Program-made: the position numbers and the translations under genes
Part shown: piece by piece, positions 6,864-14,511 of the stretch
Position numbering within the stretch: position 1 is the first letter of the stretch
Layout: each line of letters starts with the position of its first letter
The notes under the pieces: generated by a model
Seen by the model: the letters and a program-made list of their open reading frames with translations, nothing else
Databases searched by the model: none
Told to the model about the DNA's origin: nothing
Origin: Syntrophaceae bacterium UBA5744
Lineage (GTDB): Bacteria > Desulfobacterota > Syntrophia > Syntrophales > UBA2192
DNA: 25,589 nucleotides
NCBI GenBank assembly: GCA_002419215.1
Contig: DIFQ01000013.1
Span: forward strand, 1-25,589
Direction: 5' to 3'

Positions 6864-8024
6864 TTACTTCCGGGCCATGGCCCTGAGGATCGGCCCGCTG
6901 TGGCGGCCGGCCATGTGCAACGGTCGGAAGAGGTAATAGAGCGGCGAAAGCACATCGGGCAGGGCCGACGGGTTCCACTCGCCGGCGGCAAGTGTCGCCA
7001 TGAGCCTGCCTGCAAAAAGAAGCTGATCGAGCCGGCAATCCTTCGCCTTGAAGTAGAAGAGATACCTCGCAGGGTCCACGTCCGGGTTCACCGGGGTTTT
7101 CGCAACCACGTCCAGGGCTTTCCTCGCCAGGCTTCCCGCCATGAGGTCGGACTCGATCCGTGCAGAGACATGTTCCGGCAGGTTCGTCCCCGCCAGACGC
7201 TTCGCCAGGAGAAGCCCCACGCAAAGAAGCCTCGTCACGCCGCAGCGCCCGGCAAGCTCGAAGGCGCGCATCAGGTCCGGAGGCGCCGGCGAAGCGAGCA
7301 GGCCCGCCACGTCGGCGATCCATCCCAGCTTGCACCACAAATGCTTCGCCCCGTGCACGCAGAGCATCAGGAGCGTCTCCTCCGGCGGCAAGACGGGAAA
7401 GGCGTGCCCGTTCCAGGGCCGAGGCTCCAGGCTGGACCAGATGCCAAGCTTCCCGTGGTCAAACCCGAAGTAACCGGGAACGACGGCCCACTGAAGTTCG
7501 ACGCTGACCTTTCCGTCTCGGCGGACAAAGGCCGCCTCGTACTCGGTCCTGCGGTGCGCGATGAGTCGAAATCCATCGATCGCCGACTTTGCGTCGTATC
7601 CCAGCGCATCGAAGACTTTTACGGCCGTCCGGAGCTTTTCTCGAGGCACCATGATGTCGAGATCCTTCGACTGCCGACGCGCCGGGTCGCCGTAGAGCAT
7701 GATAGACAGGGCAGGCCCCTTGAAAGGGTATGCGGGAATGCCGCGGGACTCGAGCGCGTTCAGGATTCGGGAGAGCTCCGAGGCGAGAAATAGTGACCGC
7801 GCCGTGTTATTGTGATGGAGACTGCGGAGGCCGTTTTTCACAGCCGGGGGGACGCCCCCGTTTTGAAAGGTTGGAAGAGCCCTGTAAACAAGCGAGGCCA
7901 CGTTGTGCCACTCGCAGAGCCCGGGAAAACGATTCCAATCGATATTCTCTGGCAGCGGCCCCGTTCCGTCTGCCCGGAACACAGCCCTGACACAGGACAG
8001 CAGAAGCTCATTTTCCGGGCGCAT
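6864..8024 (-). CDS. Nucleotidyltransferase-family protein in RiPP locus
   Basis: A 386-residue protein of the nucleotidyltransferase family often annotated NTP_transf_5 (PF14907 type). FKGPAL is at residues 101-106 and the nucleotidyltransferase motif KDLDIMV at 120-126, supplying the Asp-x-Asp metal ligands. HGAKHLWCKLGWIADVAGLL in the second half is also characteristic. Homologues occur in lasso-peptide and other RiPP clusters, sometimes beside HPr-kinase-like proteins, and some are linked to modifying phosphorylated peptide ends (family knowledge). In this locus three HPr-kinase-like proteins are present, so a similar role is possible (inference). The ATG has AGGGAGG upstream and overlaps the 3' end of the GT2 gene by 17 nt, indicating co-translation. 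It is the last gene of the run, followed by a repeat and a terminator. Confidence 0.82.
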   Translation of the reverse strand: MRPENELLLSCVRAVFRADGTGPLPENIDWNRFPGLCEWHNVASLVYRALPTFQNGGVPPAVKNGLRSLHHNNTARSLFLASELSRILNALESRGIPAYPFKGPALSIMLYGDPARRQSKDLDIMVPREKLRTAVKVFDALGYDAKSAIDGFRLIAHRRTEYEAAFVRRDGKVSVELQWAVVPGYFGFDHGKLGIWSSLEPRPWNGHAFPVLPPEETLLMLCVHGAKHLWCKLGWIADVAGLLASPAPPDLMRAFELAGRCGVTRLLCVGLLLAKRLAGTNLPEHVSARIESDLMAGSLARKALDVVAKTPVNPDVDPARYLFYFKAKDCRLDQLLFAGRLMATLAAGEWNPSALPDVLSPLYYLFRPLHMAGRHSGPILRAMARK

Positions 8025-9066
8025 AACGGCATGCCTCCCTTACCGGATCCTTCCGCACGACGGCAGTCATGGCGGGCCGCAGACTCCCGCTCAGACAGGG
8101 CTGAACCTTCCGGGCGTAAAGCCGCGGGATGACATGAGCCGGGTGCATGACGGCCGCCGCGATCAAATTCAGGATCATTCCAAGCGGCCGCTGCTCGGCG
8201 TAGCAAAGGGCCGCTTGCTGGTAGAGGCGCTCGCCCGTCTCCCGGCGGGCTATGCGGGCTCTCTCGATCGGGGGGCGGCGGTTCTCCTCTGCCGCAAACT
8301 CGCAGTAAGACGGTTCTGTCAGGCCCTTTCCTCTCGCCTCACCGCAGGCGATCGCCCAGCGGTGCAGCAGCCGCTGTCGGGCATTCTGCGTCATCGTGAG
8401 GGATGCCCCATGCATCCTGTAGAGAAGCAGGGGCTCGGGAATCTTGAGCATGAGGTGCCCCTGCTCCGCCATCCGGATCCACAGGTCCACATCCTCGGCC
8501 GGCGCAAAGGCTTCCCGGTAGCCCCCCGTGGCAAGGACGGTCTCACGGTGCATCAGGGTGGAGGAGTTGACAAAATAGATGGGGCGGTTTCCCCGGACGA
8601 GCCGGTCATACTCGGCAGGCGTAAACGGGCCTTCCGTTCCCACGAGACCCAGGGGCCTCCCGGCATGGTTGATGAAGCAGGCCAGTGTCCCGACGATCTT
8701 CGTCTCCGGGTTTCGGCGCAGGAAGGCGACTTGCCGCTCGATCTTTTCCGGGAGGAAAACGTCGTCGGCATCAAGACGGGCAACCCATTCGCAGCCCGCT
8801 TCCTGAAGACCGCGGTTCCCTGCCGCAGCCACGCCGAGGTTTTCCTGCGTCAGGACTCGGACGCGCCTGTCCCGCAGCGCAAATCGGTTGATGATCGCGG
8901 CCGATGAGTCTGTCGAGCCGTCGTCGACGACCAGGAGCTCGATGTCCCGGTGCGTCTGGGTGAGAACGCTTTCGATGGCCTGCGACAGGTATTTTCCCCC
9001 GTTATGGACGGGTATGACGACGGAGACTTTCAAAGGGGATGATCTTCCCTCCTGTGCTCTTTTCAT
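8008..9066 (-). CDS. Family 2 glycosyltransferase in RiPP locus
   Basis: A 352-residue inverting GT-A glycosyltransferase, cytoplasmic or peripheral. The N-terminal fold begins VSVVIPVHNGGKYL. The nucleotide-sugar motif VVDDGSTDSS is near residues 46-55, and the metal-binding DADD lies in RLDADDVFLP. A later EDVDLWIRM segment supplies the usual catalytic ED pair. No clear transmembrane helix is present. It overlaps the ABC exporter gene by about 65 nt. A TTG at 9033 after AGGAGGG would shorten the protein by 11 residues and reduce the overlap, so the start is not certain. In context it could glycosylate the peptide product, or supply a lipid-linked sugar to the GT-C-like protein of the same locus; both are inference. 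An unrelated polysaccharide role cannot be excluded. Confidence 0.88.
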   Translation of the reverse strand: MKRAQEGRSSPLKVSVVIPVHNGGKYLSQAIESVLTQTHRDIELLVVDDGSTDSSAAIINRFALRDRRVRVLTQENLGVAAAGNRGLQEAGCEWVARLDADDVFLPEKIERQVAFLRRNPETKIVGTLACFINHAGRPLGLVGTEGPFTPAEYDRLVRGNRPIYFVNSSTLMHRETVLATGGYREAFAPAEDVDLWIRMAEQGHLMLKIPEPLLLYRMHGASLTMTQNARQRLLHRWAIACGEARGKGLTEPSYCEFAAEENRRPPIERARIARRETGERLYQQAALCYAEQRPLGMILNLIAAAVMHPAHVIPRLYARKVQPCLSGSLRPAMTAVVRKDPVREACRYAPGK

Positions 9067-10873
9067 CGGGAATCAGCTGGCACGTCACCAGCTCCCGATA
9101 GTAATCGTTGGTTTCCAGGAGATCCGCATGCGTTCCCTCGGCCACAAGGCGGTTTTCGTTCAGCAGCAGGATCCGGTCGCAGTCGACAACGGTCGAGAGG
9201 CGATGGGCCACCACGAAGAACGTCTTTCCCCGGGTCTCCCGGGGCAGTGCCTCGAAGATCGACTGTTCGGTCGGGCCGTCCAGGGCCGCCGTGGGCTCGT
9301 CGAGGATGAGGATGTCGGGGTTCTTCACCAGCGCCCTGGCGATGGCAAGCCGCTGCTTCTGGCCTTCCGAGAGGTTGACTCCCTTCTCGCCCACCTCGCT
9401 TTCGTACCCGCCGGGCAGGCTCACGATGAATTCGTGAATGCCCGCAACGCTCGCGGCGCGGGTGACTTCCGTTTTCGTGGCATCGGGATTTCCGTATCGG
9501 AGATTTTCCAGGACGGTCCCGGAGAGAAGGATCGGGCTCTGCGAGACATAACCGATCCGCTGCCTTAGCGAACGCACGTTGTAATCCGATGCGGGCTTGC
9601 CGTCATAGAGGATCTCGCCGCTCGTGGGGTTGTAGAACCGAAGCAAAAGACTCAGGAGCGTCGTCTTGCCCACTCCGCTGGGTCCCACGATGGCGATGTG
9701 TTCGCCCGGATTTACGCGGAAGGAAACGTCGCTGAGGACAGGGTTTTTCGGGTCGTACTCGAAGGATACATTTCTGAATTCGACGGAACCGCTCAAGCCC
9801 CCGACCGCTTCACCCGTCCCGCCTCCGCCTTCCGGGACCACATCCAGCAGGGCCGTGATGCGCTCGAGCGATGCCCGGATGTTCTGCATCTGCAGCCCCG
9901 TCGAGGTGAGCGACTGCGCCGGGCCGAAGACGCGGCCCAGGTAGGCCTGGAAGGCAAAGAGGGACCCCAGGCTCCAGTGGCCCGTGATGACCCAGTACGC
10001 ACCGATCGCGAAAACACAAAAATTCACAAGGCTCGGCGTCGACGAGAGGGCAAGCCCCGTCACGGAACCCACGACGGAGCGCTCCGCCGACAAACGGAAG
10101 ACCTGCCGCAGGCCGGCCATGATTTTCCCGACGGCTTTCTCCTCCGCGGCAAAGGCCTTGACCAGCGGCATCGAGTTGAGCGTTTCCTGGAAGCCGCTCA
10201 TGTAGCGGGCGTTCTCTTCGCTGCCCGCGTGGTTCAGGGCATGCATCCGGTCCGAGAACCGCCGCAGGACGATCAGAAAGACAGGCACGGCCGCGAGGGC
10301 CGCCAATGCGAGCCTCCACTCCAGCCAGAAAAGAAGGGCGATGCCGCCGATGAAATACAGGATGTTCGTCACGATGCCCACGAGGCTCCCCGAGAGGAAC
10401 CAGGTCACGCCGCCGATGTCGCCCGTCATGCGCGCCAGCAGATAGCCCGTCTGGTTTCGGTCGAAGAAGGACTTGGGAAGGCTGAAAGAGTGGTCCAGCA
10501 CCTGCTTCTGGATGTCGAGAGTGATGCCCTGGCTGTAGCGCAGGAAAAACCAGTTCTGGAACAGGCCCATCGCGCGCGAGAAGAGGGCGATGGCCGCCAT
10601 GATGAGAAGCACCCAGGGAAGGAGCGAAAGCTGTTTCCCTAGGATGACCTCGTCGATGACGAAGCGGGAAACGAGAGGCATGGGGAAGGCCATGAGCGCA
10701 TTGAGAAGGATGAAGCCCGCTCCCAGGGCCCCCTTCTTCCAGTGCCGCCGGAAAAAGGGCAGGTGCCGGCGCAGGTTGTCGCCGATCCCGGCACAGGGCT
10801 TCCCCCCGGCAATCCGGTCCTCCGGCGCCTTGCGCGCAAGCCCGCTTCTGAGATATTCAATCCAGGTTTTCAT
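9002..10873 (-). CDS. ABC transporter, fused membrane and ATPase domains (peptide/lipid exporter type)
   Basis: About 623 residues with a six-helix membrane domain (about 50-320) followed by an ATPase domain. Walker A GPSGVGKTT is at 397-405, signature LSEGQ at 501-505, Walker B DILILDEP at 520-527 and the H-loop His (AHRLST) at about 557. It has no N-terminal C39 peptidase domain, so leader removal would need a separate enzyme, and a peptidase is encoded just upstream. It most likely works as a homodimer exporting the mature product. The frame is open to a TTG 36 nt upstream; the ATG at 10873 is preferred, though neither has a good ribosome-binding site. It overlaps the GT2 gene downstream and is separated from the peptidase gene by a 312-nt gap, so it may have its own promoter. 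Confidence 0.92.
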   Translation of the reverse strand: MKTWIEYLRSGLARKAPEDRIAGGKPCAGIGDNLRRHLPFFRRHWKKGALGAGFILLNALMAFPMPLVSRFVIDEVILGKQLSLLPWVLLIMAAIALFSRAMGLFQNWFFLRYSQGITLDIQKQVLDHSFSLPKSFFDRNQTGYLLARMTGDIGGVTWFLSGSLVGIVTNILYFIGGIALLFWLEWRLALAALAAVPVFLIVLRRFSDRMHALNHAGSEENARYMSGFQETLNSMPLVKAFAAEEKAVGKIMAGLRQVFRLSAERSVVGSVTGLALSSTPSLVNFCVFAIGAYWVITGHWSLGSLFAFQAYLGRVFGPAQSLTSTGLQMQNIRASLERITALLDVVPEGGGGTGEAVGGLSGSVEFRNVSFEYDPKNPVLSDVSFRVNPGEHIAIVGPSGVGKTTLLSLLLRFYNPTSGEILYDGKPASDYNVRSLRQRIGYVSQSPILLSGTVLENLRYGNPDATKTEVTRAASVAGIHEFIVSLPGGYESEVGEKGVNLSEGQKQRLAIARALVKNPDILILDEPTAALDGPTEQSIFEALPRETRGKTFFVVAHRLSTVVDCDRILLLNENRLVAEGTHADLLETNDYYRELVTCQLIPDEKSTGGKIIPFESLRRHTRP

Positions 10874-11185
10874 ACTTAAGAAAATGGGGGCCGACCCTTC
10901 TTTACCCAAAAGATGCCAGAATCATGCCCGATTAGGCAAAATGGGGAGAGACCTCATCTTCCTGACATGACGACAGGACAATTGTAAAAAATGGTCTCGT
11001 CATTTCCATTCTGAGTCGCAATAGGGAAATGAACTACCCTGCAGCAAGCTATCGGGGATCAACTGTCATTCCGGCCTTGATCCGGAATCCAGTCTTCGAA
11101 TGGATTCCCGCTTTCGCGAGAATGACCTATGCAAAGAGGGCTTCGGGGGATTGAACCCATAGGAATAAAAAGGTGTACCCCTTTT
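10874..11185. other. 312-nt gene-free gap inside the RiPP locus
   Basis: No ORF here is credible. It holds a hairpin directly after the peptidase gene (11167-11186), a GTCATTC-bounded repeat (11065-11127) and, on the minus strand, a TACAAT box (plus-strand ATTGTA at 10981-10986) about 110 nt before the ABC start. No convincing -35 box accompanies it. A second promoter for the export genes is possible but unproved. Confidence 0.45.
11065..11127. repeat. GTCATTC-bounded double-palindrome repeat
   Basis: Two palindromes in tandem: ATTCCGG-x-TTGATCCGGAAT and GGATTCCCGCTTTCGCGAGAAT, together bounded by GTCATTC and GAATGAC. The first palindrome recurs at 25511-25539. This is a widespread proteobacterial intergenic repeat type (from memory). 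Confidence 0.75.
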
Positions 11186-11186
11186 T
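11167..11186 (-). terminator. Candidate hairpin terminator after the peptidase gene
   Basis: On the minus strand a 7-bp stem AAAAAGG / CCTTTTT encloses GGTACA, and the T-rich arm continues as TTTTTAT. It begins at the TGA stop of the peptidase. It resembles the GGGACTGTCCCC repeats and may be one of that family acting as an attenuator before the export genes. Confidence 0.45.
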
Positions 11187-11794
11187 CACGGCAGGGCCTG
11201 CTCATCCACGAAGATTCGGAAGGGCCGACGGATGGTCCAGACACCTGCGCCTGCGGTGCGCCGCCCGATGATGCGCTTTCCCAGTACAAGCTGCATCTCC
11301 CTTGTGCCGTCGCGCTCGAACACGATGACCCTCGGGCGCAAGGATGAGGGCAGAAGCATGCGGAAAAGCCCGCTTCTTGCAAGGCCCCGATAGCAGGGGT
11401 TCAGGACATGGGAGGCCAAGTGGTCCGACTTTCGCAGCGCCCGGATGAATGTGCTCAGCACGCGCCCTGTGAGGCCGCCTGCAACGGGGGTGAATTTTCC
11501 ATCTCGCTCCAGGCACTCGGCGCGGCCGATGATGTCTTCCTGGCGAAGTACCCATGCATCCAGATAAGGGTTTGCATCCCCTTTTGTCCGGATACCCCCA
11601 GATCCCTTGGAGACAATGCGGTGGACAACGCGTTCTTTTTCGCCAGGCGGGGTGAAGAGGATCACGTCGCCCGGCCGTAGTTCTTCGATGCGGCAGGGAT
11701 CAAAAAGGATGCGGTCCCCCGGCCGAAAGAGGGGCTGCATGCTCTCGCCGCGGCAGAAGACCGCGCCGTTGGCTTTTTCACACGTTACACTCAT
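11186..11794 (-). CDS. S26-type (signal-peptidase-like) Ser/His peptidase without membrane anchor
   Basis: A 202-residue protein with the S24/S26 serine-peptidase core. The motif CRGESMQPLFRPGD puts the nucleophile at Ser18 before Met19. The next block is LRPGDVILFTPP. The general base falls at His58 in VVHRIV, as in SipW/SEC11-type enzymes that use His rather than Lys. TKGDANPYLD (70-79) is the usual following box. Unlike ordinary signal peptidases no N- or C-terminal transmembrane helix is seen, so it is probably cytosolic, and a role in removing the leader of the modified peptides is the natural inference. The ATG at 11794 overlaps the scmC-like stop as ATGA and has GAGGAT upstream; the frame is open much further upstream only as a shadow. 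The C-terminal 60-70 residues are not recognised. Confidence 0.82.
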   Translation of the reverse strand: MSVTCEKANGAVFCRGESMQPLFRPGDRILFDPCRIEELRPGDVILFTPPGEKERVVHRIVSKGSGGIRTKGDANPYLDAWVLRQEDIIGRAECLERDGKFTPVAGGLTGRVLSTFIRALRKSDHLASHVLNPCYRGLARSGLFRMLLPSSLRPRVIVFERDGTREMQLVLGKRIIGRRTAGAGVWTIRRPFRIFVDEQALP

Positions 11795-12711
11795 GCCGAT
11801 TTCGATCCTCGTAAAAAAGGACTGTCCCCTTTTTCCAATACCTCTTCGATTTTCTCCCAGAAGCGGCCCGTGAGGCTCAGGCGCAGGATGAAGCAGGGAA
11901 CGGCAGAAACCATGGAGGCGGCATTGGTATAGACGTTCCTCCGCAGGGGCGAACCATCGATCGGATCGGGCACCGAATTCACGGACCGGAACACCATCAT
12001 GGAAGCCGAGTCGAGCATCACCGAGGCGGCCCCTCCTCCCGGGTAGAAGGTCTGATCCGTCTCGGCCTGGACGAGAAAGAAGATGCCAGCGACAGGAACG
12101 GAGCGGCCGACGTTCCACGTCCGGTCCTGCTGCCCGCTGCGAAGGACACTCCACGTGGGGAGCGCATGAGCATGATAACGGCCCGAAGCGTCGCGGACAA
12201 TCAGTGCCATGTCGTCCCCGTGGGGTTTCCAGGGCATAGGAACCCGGCGGCATGCCGTCGACTTGCCCACTTCGCTTCGCCCGGCCAGCAGGATGCCCCT
12301 GCCCTCATGCTCCAGGAGGGCGGCATGCACGGGCAGTCCGCCCCTCAGGACGGTCTCTTCGTACAGGGGATAGAGGGAGAAACGCATCTGGTAAAGGATC
12401 GATTCCCGATCACTGTAATCCCCAAGCCCGCCGATTGTTTCCTTCACCTCCGGATGGCTCCAAAGCTCGAGGCCCGGGGATATGCGAACCCGCCACCCCT
12501 TGCCGGGATAGCCTGCGGCGGGTCTCCACCAGGGACGGGGTTTCCCGCCGGAAGCAGGCTCGACCCGCTGCAAGCTCAGCACGGCATCCGGGATCCCGTC
12601 GCACGTTCCCATCCCCATGATCCGACCAAACTCGTCCGCCCACTGAAGGGTTTCCTCGCATGCGCGGATCCCCCAGCAGCGGCCGTCGGCGAGTTGAAGA
12701 GATTTTTCCAT
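11791..12711 (-). CDS. scmC: ScmC-like HPr-kinase-type protein 3
   Basis: A 306-residue paralogue of the two other scmC-like genes. The P-loop GRSEVGKST is at residues 144-152 and GDDMALI, like the (A/G)DD box of HPr kinases, is at 165-171. The family blocks GGLPVHAALLE, STACRRVP and LSLTGRFWEKIEEVLE are present. The P-loop has Glu-Val where paralogue 2 has the canonical Gly-Ala, so ATP handling may differ. It starts 7 nt after precursor 3 and its stop overlaps the peptidase start as ATGA. Its last residues (KGDSPFLRGSKSA) are encoded by a GGGACTGTCCCC-type repeat, so the C-terminus looks rewritten by repeat insertion. Kinase activity on precursor 3 is inferred, not shown. Confidence 0.85.
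   Translation of the reverse strand: MEKSLQLADGRCWGIRACEETLQWADEFGRIMGMGTCDGIPDAVLSLQRVEPASGGKPRPWWRPAAGYPGKGWRVRISPGLELWSHPEVKETIGGLGDYSDRESILYQMRFSLYPLYEETVLRGGLPVHAALLEHEGRGILLAGRSEVGKSTACRRVPMPWKPHGDDMALIVRDASGRYHAHALPTWSVLRSGQQDRTWNVGRSVPVAGIFFLVQAETDQTFYPGGGAASVMLDSASMMVFRSVNSVPDPIDGSPLRRNVYTNAASMVSAVPCFILRLSLTGRFWEKIEEVLEKGDSPFLRGSKSA
11813..11834. repeat. Palindromic GGACTGTCCCC repeat, copy 2, inside scmC-like 3
   Basis: A6, then GGACTGTCCCC, then T5, nearly identical to 6835-6857. It overlaps the last codons of the third scmC-like gene and encodes GDSPFL there. Confidence 0.65.
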
Positions 12712-12718
12712 AGGAACC

Positions 12719-13102
12719 CTAGTAGCAGTTCGTATAGACGATGTCCCCGACGAAGCAGTTGTTCGTCAGCGCATGGCTGCCCAACGTGTTGCACGATCTG
12801 CCCGCCGAGTCGCCTGTGTTGCAGTAGCAATCGTACATCGTCCAGGATCCCCCGGACGGGGCCACGGAGTTCCCCTCGCCGCAGCAGGCATCGCAGCCGC
12901 AGGCGCTGTTGCCCGTGGGAGAGCAGGTTTCCGTTGCAGTCCCTGTCTGGCAGATCACCTGGTCCGGGCAGCTGCCCTGGTAGCACGTTCCTGACCGGTT
13001 GTGATTCGAGCCCGTGGAACAGATCGAATAGAACTCCCCGCAGACCGTGCCCCTGTTCATATCGACGAGGAGTGGCAGCTCATAGAGAAATTTCATGGTC
13101 AT
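12719..13102 (-). CDS. Cys-rich putative RiPP precursor 3
   Basis: 127 residues with 15 cysteines. It lacks a hydrophobic signal peptide and begins with MTMKFLYELPLLVDM, a leader-like segment that aligns without gaps to residues 1-15 of the other two precursors. The core carries CxxGxN, GSC-x5-C-x2-GT-x4-C, a SACGCDACC cluster, then CYCNTGDSAGRSC and two late cysteines, ending TNCY. Gly, Ser, Thr and Asn fill the loops. An ATG two codons downstream also exists; the first is preferred because it preserves the 15-residue leader. No strong ribosome-binding site is seen. It lies 48 nt after scmC-like 2 and 7 nt before scmC-like 3, its presumed partner. I know no named family; the precursor role rests on context and paralogy. 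Confidence 0.82.
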   Translation of the reverse strand: MTMKFLYELPLLVDMNRGTVCGEFYSICSTGSNHNRSGTCYQGSCPDQVICQTGTATETCSPTGNSACGCDACCGEGNSVAPSGGSWTMYDCYCNTGDSAGRSCNTLGSHALTNNCFVGDIVYTNCY

Positions 13103-13150
13103 TGTTTATCGGTCTCACCGGATTGAACAGTGCTCGGGCTTTGCTTGAAA

Positions 13151-14098
13151 TCAACGAGGCCCGTCATTCTCCTTTGGTATGCCGGAAAATTTTTCGGCCT
13201 CTCTATCCCGTGTTTCAACAGGCTCCAGTACCTGCTCGATCGTCTCCCAGAACAGCCCCGTGAGGCTCAGGCGGAGGATGTAGGCCGGAATCGAGCGGGC
13301 CATGTCGGCGGCGTTGGCGAAGATCTCGCCCTTCAGGGAAGGGGCCCCGAAGGCGCACTCCGTCGTGCGCACCGAGTTGAAGATCGTCTCGGCCGCATGG
13401 GCCAGCATGACCGCCGCCGCCGCGCTGCCCGCCGGCAGGACCTCGTCATGGGCGGCCTGGGCGAGAAAGAAGATCGCGGACAGCTCGACGCTGTGCTGGA
13501 TATCCCATTTTTCATCACGGGATCCGCTGCCGACGCGGCTCCACGTCGGCAGCGGGTGAACAACGAATTTCTCTTCGCGATTTCGCATCGCGAGGGCCAG
13601 GTCGTCGCCGAGAACCGTCCACCCGGGCGGCAGACGGCGGCAGGCCGTCGACTTGCCCGCCCCGCTTTTGCCGATGAGCAGCATGCCCCGGCCGTCTCGC
13701 TCCACGAGGGCCGCGTGGAGCGGAAGACCGCCGCGGCACAGGGCCGACTGATACAGGGGAATCAGCGCGTGGCGCATCTGCTCCCGGATACGGCGGGGAT
13801 CATCGGTTCCACGGAGCCTGCAGACGTTTTCGCGAAACCCCTCGCGGCACCAGATTTCGAGAAGCGGAAACATCAGGGCGCGCCACCCTTGGCCGGAACA
13901 TCCGAGCGGCGGGACCCCGAAACCGCCGCCTCCCGCGCCCGATGCCTGCGGAAACCCCTCGAGTCGGATCACGCAGTCCGGACGGCCCTGAGACTCCGGC
14001 AGCCCGAGCAGGCGCGCGAACTCGTCTGCCCACCTCCGGGTCTCCCCGGCGGAGGGGATGCCCCATGACTGGCCATTCGAAAGGCTAAGGATGTACAT
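13151..14098 (-). CDS. scmC: ScmC-like HPr-kinase-type protein 2
   Basis: A 315-residue paralogue with the most canonical P-loop of the three: GKSGAGKST at residues 143-151. GDDLALA follows at 164-170 and HPLPTWS some 20 residues later. The N-terminal part (1-110) contains the family blocks WADEFARLLGL and a variable Gly-rich stretch. The C-terminal block IPAYILRLSLTGLFWETIE matches the paralogues. It resembles SynChlorMet ScmC proteins and HPr-kinase-like RiPP kinases. The ATG shares one base with the precursor 2 stop (TGATG), which indicates translational coupling and supports a one-to-one partnership. The frame upstream of this ATG overlaps the precursor and is rejected. The tail after LEPVETR is longer than in its paralogues. 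Confidence 0.87.
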   Translation of the reverse strand: MYILSLSNGQSWGIPSAGETRRWADEFARLLGLPESQGRPDCVIRLEGFPQASGAGGGGFGVPPLGCSGQGWRALMFPLLEIWCREGFRENVCRLRGTDDPRRIREQMRHALIPLYQSALCRGGLPLHAALVERDGRGMLLIGKSGAGKSTACRRLPPGWTVLGDDLALAMRNREEKFVVHPLPTWSRVGSGSRDEKWDIQHSVELSAIFFLAQAAHDEVLPAGSAAAAVMLAHAAETIFNSVRTTECAFGAPSLKGEIFANAADMARSIPAYILRLSLTGLFWETIEQVLEPVETRDREAEKFSGIPKENDGPR

Positions 14099-14511
14099 CA
14101 CGCCCCGCTGTCGCAGTTTTGCAGATAACCGTACGTGTAGTAGACATTCGAACCCCCGTTGCAGGTATAATTCTCTGCCCACTCACCACTCTCGCACGGG
14201 CCTGACGTGTAACTCCCGTCACCGCAGGATTCGTAGGCCTGCCCGCCGCCATAGCACAGGCACCCGCCAACCCACGGGAACCCCGCCGTAGACGAGTAAT
14301 CGATGCCGGATTGGCAGCAGGAATCGCAGCCGCAGGCAGAGATTCCGGAGCCGCACCACTCCGCTGTCGTGCCCGTTCCGCATCGCGTGCTATCCATGCA
14401 GCTTCCCAACGTTGCATTCGTTCCGTTTCTGCAGGAGATGAACTCCCCGCACACCTGGGGCCCCTTCATGTCGACGAGAAGAGGGGGTTCGTAGCGAAAT
14501 CTTGTTTTCAT
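14098..14511 (-). CDS. Cys-rich putative RiPP precursor 2
   Basis: 137 residues with 15 cysteines, the longest of the three. The leader MKTRFRYEPPLLVDM (1-15) matches the common YExPxLVDM pattern. Next come CGEF, CxxGxN (CRNGTN), GSC-x5-C-x2-GT-x4-C-x6-C, SACGCDSCC and CLCYGGGQAYESC. A Tyr/Gly-rich tail contains three further cysteines and ends NCDSGA. Compared with precursor 3 the tail is extended by a segment around GPCESGEWAENYTC. The ATG overlaps the scmC-like 1 stop as ATGA, and the TGA stop overlaps the scmC-like 2 start as TGATG, so this gene is coupled on both sides. There is no signal peptide or membrane helix. The role as precursor is inferred from context. Confidence 0.84.
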   Translation of the reverse strand: MKTRFRYEPPLLVDMKGPQVCGEFISCRNGTNATLGSCMDSTRCGTGTTAEWCGSGISACGCDSCCQSGIDYSSTAGFPWVGGCLCYGGGQAYESCGDGSYTSGPCESGEWAENYTCNGGSNVYYTYGYLQNCDSGA

